Assembly: GCA_023257655.1 (NCBI GenBank)
Contig: JALRBQ010000013.1
Location: 124,001 to 188,000 of the forward strand
DNA from: Pseudomonadales bacterium
GTDB lineage: Bacteria > Pseudomonadota > Gammaproteobacteria > Pseudomonadales > Pseudohongiellaceae
Direction of reading: 5' to 3'
DNA length: 64,000 nt
Notes under the pieces: model-generated
Databases searched by the model: none
The model's input: only the letters and a program-made list of their open reading frames with translations
What the model was told of the DNA's origin: nothing
Made by a program: the position numbers and the translations under genes
In this document: positions 57,779-64,000 of the stretch, one piece after another
Layout: every line of letters begins with the position of its first letter
Position numbering within the stretch: the first letter of the stretch is position 1

Positions 57779-57835
57779 CGCCCAGCACACCGGCTAAGGT
57801 CCCGTTCTACGGCGCTGGCCGAACCGGTATTCGTC

Positions 57836-58618
57836 ATGCAACCCAGAATCCTTGCCTTCGCTAGTCTCGCTCTGCTGGCCACCTGCACCAGTTCACCCAT
57901 GGATCGTCGGCAGGTTGTGTTCTATTCCGATGCCGAGATGGCGCGGCAGGGAGAGGCGGCCTACCGGCAGATGCAAGCGGAGATCCCCATCTCTGACGAT
58001 CAGCGTGAAACCCAGTACGTGCAATGCGTCGCCAACTACGTGATTGCCGCATTGGAACCGGAGCAGCGGGATCGTTCGCAATGGGAAGTGACTGTCTTTG
58101 ATAACGAGCAAGCCAATGCCTTCGCCCTGCCGGGGGGCAAGATCGGCGTGTACAACGGTCTGCTCGATGTTGCCGTGAACCAGCATCAACTGGCGGCCGT
58201 GATGTCTCACGAGGTCGGTCACGTACTGGCGAACCACAGCAACGAACGTGCGAGCCAGTCTACCCTGCGTACGGTAGGCCTGGTCACTGCCCAGGTGCTC
58301 GGCGCGTCGGACGCGACGATTGAGGCGCTGGATTACGGCACCCAACTGGGTCTGTTTCTGCCGTTCAGCCGCACCCAGGAGAGTGAGGCTGATGCCATCG
58401 GCGTGCTGTTGATGGCGCGGGCAGGCTTCAATCCCAAACAGAGCATCACACTGTGGGAGAACATGAGTGCGACCGGAGGCTCACGCCCCCCTGAACTGCT
58501 TTCCACCCACCCCTCACCCGCGTCGCGCATGAGCGAGCTCAATCGGCTGATGGGCCCGGCAGATGCACTCTACCAGTCGGCGCTTGCCAGCGGACTGAAT
58601 CCCGATTGCACGCCCTGA
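57836..58618 (+). CDS. M48 family metallopeptidase
   Basis: AAVMSHEVGHVLANHSNER (HExxH), ESEADAIGVLLMARAGFNP; lipoprotein-like N-terminus. Confidence 0.93.
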   Translation: MQPRILAFASLALLATCTSSPMDRRQVVFYSDAEMARQGEAAYRQMQAEIPISDDQRETQYVQCVANYVIAALEPEQRDRSQWEVTVFDNEQANAFALPGGKIGVYNGLLDVAVNQHQLAAVMSHEVGHVLANHSNERASQSTLRTVGLVTAQVLGASDATIEALDYGTQLGLFLPFSRTQESEADAIGVLLMARAGFNPKQSITLWENMSATGGSRPPELLSTHPSPASRMSELNRLMGPADALYQSALASGLNPDCTP

Positions 58619-58620
58619 GT

Positions 58621-59079
58621 CTAGTCTGTTAGCAGTGCCGGCCAGTTCGTGTTGGCTTGATTGATGTAATTCGCCATATCTTCCCGCCAGCGCGCGTTGA
58701 TGCGACGGATGTAGTTCAGGTACAGCTTGCCCTCGACGATCGTCCAGAGATCGGGTTCAGCGCTGGTGGTATCGCCATTCGCCACTGCATAGGCGCAGTA
58801 GCCGCCATATTGCGGCGCATAAGCCTCTGGATTCTCGCGAAACATCTCGCGATGTTCGGCGCTGCTGAATTGCCAGATCGCCCCCTGATACTCCAGCGTA
58901 AAGGACTCGCTACCGCGTACCGGCTTGCCCTCGGTGAAATACGCCACCGCGTCGTAGCCGCTGATCGCCGTATTGTTGAACAAGCCGGTATAGACCGGAT
59001 CCACACCCGCACGCACGCCTGAAGCCAGTAGCAGCAACAAACCGCAGACAATCAGTTGCACCCACCGTTGCGGCCTCAT
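58621..59079 (-). CDS. YHS domain protein
   Basis: AISGYDAVAYFTEGKPVRGSESFTLEYQGAIWQFSSAEHREMFRENPEAYAPQYGGYCAYAVANG. Confidence 0.9.
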   Translation of the reverse strand: MRPQRWVQLIVCGLLLLLASGVRAGVDPVYTGLFNNTAISGYDAVAYFTEGKPVRGSESFTLEYQGAIWQFSSAEHREMFRENPEAYAPQYGGYCAYAVANGDTTSAEPDLWTIVEGKLYLNYIRRINARWREDMANYINQANTNWPALLTD

Positions 59080-59570
59080 GCGCGTTTCTCCCGCAGTGAG
59101 GCCTGGGAGCTGTTGCCGAGCAGCGCGGCAAAGGTCTGGCGTCGCAGCCAGATGATCACGAGTGCAGAAATCCAGACACCGACAGCCAGCGCAAACAGCT
59201 GCCCTCCGTCGCGATCACCGGCTTCGTTGATCACGACGCTGACACCCAGTGGCGTGAAGAGATGGAAGAAGATGGCGCCGGAAATGACCCCGAATGCCAG
59301 CACTGCACCGAACGGTTGACTCTTCGGGGTGAGCAACAACCCCGAGGCGATCAGCTCCAGTGTGCCGATCGTGTATCCCCCGTACTGCGCGAAGTTTGTG
59401 GCCACTGCCGCCGGCAGGCCGATGCTGCCCATCCAGCTACCGATAGTGCCGAAGATGAACTGGGTCTCGAAAGAATTGGTGAATTTGAAAAACAGGGACT
59501 GAATGAAGACGATCGCGATAAACAGAGCGAGTCCCCAAGGCAGAGCAGTTTGGAATCGGGATTGGGTCAT
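59076..59570 (-). CDS. DoxX-like small membrane protein
   Basis: Four TM segments; SLFFKFTNSFETQFIFGTIGSWMG, GTLELIASGLLL; start refined. Confidence 0.75.
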   Translation of the reverse strand: MTQSRFQTALPWGLALFIAIVFIQSLFFKFTNSFETQFIFGTIGSWMGSIGLPAAVATNFAQYGGYTIGTLELIASGLLLTPKSQPFGAVLAFGVISGAIFFHLFTPLGVSVVINEAGDRDGGQLFALAVGVWISALVIIWLRRQTFAALLGNSSQASLREKRA

Positions 59571-59722
59571 GACGGCATCCTGGCTGTGGGTCTGGGTACG
59601 GTGAGATTCAGGTACTAGACCGTAGCCTGCCCCAATTCGTTCCGGATGGTTGGATGCCGGTGACGGGGCTAGCGTGAGTCGATCCAGTCTATTCAACCAG
59701 TTAATCTATCGAGCTCCACCAT

Positions 59723-59746
59723 TTAGTAAAGTTATTGCTTTACTAA
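59723..59746. promoter_or_regulatory. AT-rich perfect inverted repeat (operator-like)
   Basis: TTAGTAAAG-TTATTG-CTTTACTAA. Confidence 0.5.
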
Positions 59747-59953
59747 TAGTATTCATCAGAGTCAGAGGACGGACGTGCCAGATCGCCGCTTTCTGGCGCG
59801 ACGAATCCGGTCTCCCCCGTGACTTGTGATTCGCTATATATGGTGGTATTGTCACCCTCGCAACACAGCATGAAGGATTTTGCGCCGTTGCAGTACTTCT
59901 GGTGCGATTTTTACCCACTTGCTATCGCATTAGTAGCGCTCCTTGAGAATTCC

Positions 59954-59990
59954 TATCCTCTACGTGACCTTGATCAGTCCGTAGAGGATA
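59954..59990 (+). promoter_or_regulatory. Strong leader hairpin upstream of DUF3667 gene
   Basis: TATCCTCTACG-15 nt-CGTAGAGGATA, extendable with TTCC/GGAA across one bulge. Confidence 0.6.
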
Positions 59991-60017
59991 CGGAACCTCC
60001 CCCCAGGCCTCTCTATC

Positions 60018-60968
60018 GTGACAGACACGGCAATCAGCGAAGTCCCCACATGCAAGAACTGTCAGCACCCTCTCACGGGTAATTTTTGTGCCCACTGCGG
60101 CCAGGAAGTGAAGGAAATCCGGCGTCCGATTTTCTTCCTGCTGCGTGATGCCTTCAGCTCGGTGTTTGAACTCGATGGCCGAGCCTTCCGCACCGTATTT
60201 TCCCTGTTCACGCGTCCCGGCTTTCTGAGCCAGGAATATCTGTCCGGTCGCCGCGCCCGCTACACGCCGCCGCTACGTCTGTTCCTGGTCATCAGCATCT
60301 CGTTCTTCCTGATTCTGTCTGCCTATAACTCGCTGCAGTCCATGCGCGACACCATCCGCAATCCGGCGCCCACCACCGGGTCGGACACAGCCGCTGCACC
60401 CGCGCCGATTCTGGATGAGGAAGGACGGGAGGAATTGAACCAGCTGCTGGGGCTGATCGATAACTTCAATCTCAGCTTTCTCTCCGAGCGACGCAACGAG
60501 AATCTGCGCCTTTACATGCACACCCAGAGTGAGAAAAATCTCGCCGCCATCGGCGAAGATCCGTCCGGTTTCTTTTTCGACTCCCTGGACTACATCACGG
60601 TGTTCATGTTGTTGATGATGCCAATACTGGCCCTCATCCAGAAGTTGCTCTACCTGTTCTCAAAGCGCTACTACGTCGAACATCTGATTCTCACCCTGCA
60701 CAACCATGCGTTTCTGGTGCTGTCGATGTTTCTGTCGAACCTCACGACCGCACTGGGCAATCTCAATGCAAACCTGCTCGGGCCGGTTATGGGAGTGGCG
60801 GATAGGCTGCTCTGGATGCTGGTCTATCTGTTCCTGAGTCTGAAGAATTTCTTTGGGCAGGGCTACGGCATTACCGCGGCGAAGTTCGTCACGATGGCAA
60901 TTCTCTATGCCATCGTGACGGCGGCCGGCATGCTGTCTTTTGCGGCGGTGTTATTCTTCCTGTTCTAA
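60018..60968 (+). CDS. DUF3667 domain membrane protein (N-terminal zinc ribbon)
   Basis: CKNCQHPLTGNFCAHCGQ; GRAFRTVFSLFTRPGFLSQEYLSGRRARYTPPLRLFLVISI; GTG start. Confidence 0.88.
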   Translation: MTDTAISEVPTCKNCQHPLTGNFCAHCGQEVKEIRRPIFFLLRDAFSSVFELDGRAFRTVFSLFTRPGFLSQEYLSGRRARYTPPLRLFLVISISFFLILSAYNSLQSMRDTIRNPAPTTGSDTAAAPAPILDEEGREELNQLLGLIDNFNLSFLSERRNENLRLYMHTQSEKNLAAIGEDPSGFFFDSLDYITVFMLLMMPILALIQKLLYLFSKRYYVEHLILTLHNHAFLVLSMFLSNLTTALGNLNANLLGPVMGVADRLLWMLVYLFLSLKNFFGQGYGITAAKFVTMAILYAIVTAAGMLSFAAVLFFLF

Positions 60969-60971
60969 CGT

Positions 60972-61778
60972 TCAGTCTTTATGCAGATGCACATCCATCT
61001 GCGGGAACGGAATTGAGAGTCCTTCCTTGGCGAATGTGCGATAGACCTCTTCGTTCATCTTGAAGAACACGCCCCAGTAGTCGGGTGAATTGACCCACAC
61101 CCTGACCACGATATTTACCGAGCTGTCAGCGAGTGCGTGCAGCGCCATGAATGGTTCCGGATCCTTGAGGATGCGCTCGTCGGCGGCAATCAAGCGCTTC
61201 AGCACTGCATAGGCCTTGTCGATGTCATCTCCGTAGGAGATGCCAAAAATCCAGTCGACACGACGCGTCGCCTGTGTGGAGTAATTGATCATGGAGCCGG
61301 TGGCAAGTGGGCCATTCGGAATCAGGACTGTCTTGTTATCGGGTGTGGTCAGGACTGTAATGAAGATCTGGATTTCCTTTACCGCACCAACGTAGCCCTG
61401 CGCCTCGATAACATCACCGACCTTGTAGGGTTTGAAAAGAAGAATCATCACGCCACCCGCAAAATTCTGCAGTGTGCCGGAGAGTGCCATGCCCACCGCG
61501 AGGCCGGCGGCGCCAAGAATTGCGATGAACGAGGTCATCTCGATACCCAGTACACCGAGCGCCGTGATATAAACCAACACCTTCAGCAATACTGCGATCA
61601 TGCTGCTGAGGAAAGTGCGCAGAGATGGGTCGACCTTGCTGCGTTCGAACACCTTCATGATCACACTGCGAATGATGCTGACCACATACAGCCCGATGAC
61701 GAGTGTCGCCAGCGCAGCGATGATCTTTATCCCGTAATCCACAGCAAACGTGGTGATGGTAGCGGTATCAAATTCCAT
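60972..61778 (-). CDS. Small-conductance mechanosensitive channel (MscS family)
   Basis: ILGAAGLAVGMALSGTLQNFAGGVMILLFKPYKVGDVIEAQGYVGAVKEIQIFITVL; PFPQMDVHLH. Confidence 0.95.
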   Translation of the reverse strand: MEFDTATITTFAVDYGIKIIAALATLVIGLYVVSIIRSVIMKVFERSKVDPSLRTFLSSMIAVLLKVLVYITALGVLGIEMTSFIAILGAAGLAVGMALSGTLQNFAGGVMILLFKPYKVGDVIEAQGYVGAVKEIQIFITVLTTPDNKTVLIPNGPLATGSMINYSTQATRRVDWIFGISYGDDIDKAYAVLKRLIAADERILKDPEPFMALHALADSSVNIVVRVWVNSPDYWGVFFKMNEEVYRTFAKEGLSIPFPQMDVHLHKD

Positions 61779-61823
61779 GTGGCTTCCTCATTGGCGAAAA
61801 GGACTGAAAAATAAAACAAAAAA

Positions 61824-61858
61824 GGGGCGGGTCATTACGACCTGCCCCGGCTGGTTTT
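61824..61858. terminator. Intrinsic terminator
   Basis: GGGGCGGGTC-attac-GACCTGCCCC with flanking A/T tracts. Confidence 0.65.
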
Positions 61859-61915
61859 GTAGTTGCTGCTTCCGACGCGCATCTTCATAGTCTGGCTACG
61901 CAGACAAGGATGGAT

Positions 61916-62692
61916 TCAGAGTGACTTCAGAAACGCCATCAGCTGTTGTTGTTGTGCAGCGCTCAGTGTCGCGAAGACGTCAGGCATCAGGGACTCGTCC
62001 GTGTCACGCACGGCTTTCACCCGATCCTTGAAATACGTCACCCAGCGTTTGCCATCTTCGCTCTGTAGCTGGATGGCGAGCGCGGAATCATTGCGGAATC
62101 GTCCCCGGATCACCGTACCATCCTGTTGTTCAACTTCCTTCGCCGCATAGCCAGAGGCGATTGAGGCAGAGGGATTGAGCAAGGCTTCCTGCAGGGCAGC
62201 ATCACTCAGCCGCGAACCAATTCCATCCAGAGCCGGACCTACCGCGCCCCCCTGGTCCTTGTAAGAGTGACACGTGACACAGCCGGCCACGCCCTCGAAC
62301 AAGGACTTGCCTGCCAGCACTGCCGGGTCGTTGGCATTGCCGGCCGCATTATCTTCCGCCAGACTGAGGCCGGGTTTTCCCTGCAACATGCGCACATACG
62401 AGGCGATATCGAGAATCTCCTGTTCCTTGAAGGTTCCACCCCAGGAGGCCATGCCGGTGCCACTGCGACCATTGGTAATGACCCCGATCAGGCCCTCGTC
62501 ACTCAGCCGGTTCGCCATCGAGTCAGTCAATGGTTTGCCCATGGTCTGGCCTTCGCCCAGTCCGCCGTGACAGACCACACAATAGGCCTCATACAACTCC
62601 TGGCCTTCCCCGACACCACCGAGGGAGATAACCGGCAGCAGCCCGAGTGCGGCGGTGAAACAAAAAGCAGTGAATCGTTGTGCTATCCGCAT
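61916..62692 (-). CDS. Diheme c-type cytochrome
   Basis: CVVCHGGLGEGQ and CVTCHSYKDQGG heme motifs; C-terminal heme-binding-domain-like region ending SLMPDVFATLSAAQQQQLMAFLKSL. Confidence 0.9.
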   Translation of the reverse strand: MRIAQRFTAFCFTAALGLLPVISLGGVGEGQELYEAYCVVCHGGLGEGQTMGKPLTDSMANRLSDEGLIGVITNGRSGTGMASWGGTFKEQEILDIASYVRMLQGKPGLSLAEDNAAGNANDPAVLAGKSLFEGVAGCVTCHSYKDQGGAVGPALDGIGSRLSDAALQEALLNPSASIASGYAAKEVEQQDGTVIRGRFRNDSALAIQLQSEDGKRWVTYFKDRVKAVRDTDESLMPDVFATLSAAQQQQLMAFLKSL

Positions 62693-62711
62693 GAATCCCT
62701 TGTGCTCCCGC

Positions 62712-63983
62712 TTACAGACTGAACAGGATGTAATTGCCGGGCGCGATGCCAGTCGCCACGCCGGCCCGGGTTACCGGGTCGCGGGTACCGGAGGCGATCC
62801 CGATGTACTGCTTGCCATCAATGGTAAAGCTGGTCGGGGGCGCGTAAATACCGCTGCCGGTCTGGAACATCCACAATACTTCACCGGTTTCGTCGTTGAA
62901 GGCGTACAGATAGCCGTCGGCACCACCGCCGAAGACCAGACCGCCACCAGTGGCCAGGGTGCCAGACCAGTTGAAGCTACCCGGCACCTCGTGCTGCCAG
63001 GCAATTTCGCCGGTAAGCATGCTGAAGGCAACGACATAGCCCGTGCCCTGGGTATCGAAGCGAGGAATACCGCCGAGGTCCATGGAACCGGGGCGACCCT
63101 CTCCCTCACGGCGAATGAAGGTAGTGCCCCATTCTGTAGTGGGAATATAGAGCATGTGGGTATCCGGACTATAGGAAGCCGGCGGCCAGTTCTTGCCACC
63201 GTACAGGCCGGGGAACACGACTGTATTGCGGGGTTCATACATTTCCTGCTTGAGCACAGGCTTGCCCGTCTCGTCGCGTTCAGCCCAGTTCACCTTCGTG
63301 TATTCGGCTGCGTAGACGAAATCACCCGTCATGCGATCGAGTGCATAGACGTGACCATTGCGTGAGACCTGAACCACCAGCTTGCGCAGCTGACCATTCA
63401 CCATCTCCTCGATGATCATCGGCTCCGAGGTGGAATCATGATCGAACTCATCGCGCGGCGAAGTCTGGAAATACCAGCGTAGCTGACCATTGTCCGGGTT
63501 CAGTGCCACAACCGAGTTGGAATAGAGGTTGTCTCCGACGCGGGCATTATTATTGATATCGGGCCAGGGATTGCCGGTGCCCCAGAACACCTGGTCTGTT
63601 TCAGGATCGTAAGTGCCGGTTACCCAGGTCGGGGCGCCGCCGGTCTTCCAGGAATCGCCTTCCCAGGTTTCGTTGCCGGGCTCGCCTTCGGCCGGGGTGG
63701 TGTAGAAGCGCCAGCGGCGTTCGCCCGTGTTGACGTCATAGGCATCGATGTAGCCGCGAATGCCGAATTCACCGCCGCCAACTCCGATCAGCACCATGTC
63801 TTTGACGACCAGTGGCGCCCCGGTTACAGAGAAGGATTCGCGATGATCGCCGACCTCAGCATCCCAGAGCTGAATGCCCGTGGCGGCGTCGAAGGCCATC
63901 AGGTGAGCGTCCAGCGTGCCCCAGAAGACCTTGTCTTCATACAGAGCCACACCCCGGTTGTGCGGACCACAACACAGGTCCAC
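62712..63983 (-). CDS. PQQ-dependent dehydrogenase (5' end truncated by the window edge)
   Basis: GGEFGIRGYIDAYDVNTGERRWRF, VFWGTGNPWPD, YFQTSPRDEFDHDST; no N-terminus within the window. Confidence 0.9.
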   Translation of the reverse strand: MDLCCGPHNRGVALYEDKVFWGTLDAHLMAFDAATGIQLWDAEVGDHRESFSVTGAPLVVKDMVLIGVGGGEFGIRGYIDAYDVNTGERRWRFYTTPAEGEPGNETWEGDSWKTGGAPTWVTGTYDPETDQVFWGTGNPWPDINNNARVGDNLYSNSVVALNPDNGQLRWYFQTSPRDEFDHDSTSEPMIIEEMVNGQLRKLVVQVSRNGHVYALDRMTGDFVYAAEYTKVNWAERDETGKPVLKQEMYEPRNTVVFPGLYGGKNWPPASYSPDTHMLYIPTTEWGTTFIRREGEGRPGSMDLGGIPRFDTQGTGYVVAFSMLTGEIAWQHEVPGSFNWSGTLATGGGLVFGGGADGYLYAFNDETGEVLWMFQTGSGIYAPPTSFTIDGKQYIGIASGTRDPVTRAGVATGIAPGNYILFSL

Positions 63984-64000
63984 ATCTTCGAAATCATGGT

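Noticed and set aside
1-64000. tRNA or rRNA genes
   Set aside because: No cloverleaf-like or rRNA-like sequence was recognised by eye; a tRNAscan/Infernal run would be needed to exclude them fully.

Overview
The window looks like a 64 kb chromosomal segment from a GC-rich, probably marine, gammaproteobacterium (taxonomy is inferred from gene content only). Most of it is ordinary and densely coding: DUF481, FMN-dependent glutamate synthase-like, GST, Fe-ADH, a molybdenum hydroxylase pair, a TetR/HlyD/ABC exporter operon, ClpP, two MMPL/RND exporters, Fpr/LysR, a kynureninase operon, a tannase/CHRD/PQQ-dehydrogenase group, TamA/TamB, pirin, M48 peptidase, MscS, and a PQQ-dehydrogenase with a cytochrome c. 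Regions worth a second look: (1) an AT-richer array of small minus-strand genes at ~19.7-24.0 kb, punctuated by a 113-bp repeat with 13-bp terminal inverted repeats (three full-length copies alignable without gaps, plus a half copy). The array holds three members of one small membrane-protein family, one of which is a pseudogene with three in-frame TAA codons. (2) A mycobacterial-type decaprenylphosphoryl-arabinose-like gene set, GtrA-DprE1-DprE2-(HAD-UbiA), at 34.2-38.2 kb. (3) Tandem paralogs of a Cys-less redoxin / cytochrome c / Cu-monooxygenase-like fusion at 29.2-32.9 kb. (4) Repeated short tandem repeats (period 12-18 bp) at gene ends, two of which include or begin at the stop codon. 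(5) A perfect 26-bp palindrome upstream of the TetR gene and a strong leader hairpin upstream of a DUF3667 gene. No tRNA, rRNA, CRISPR array, transposase or integrase gene was recognised. All family assignments come from reading the translated sequence; no database search was run.
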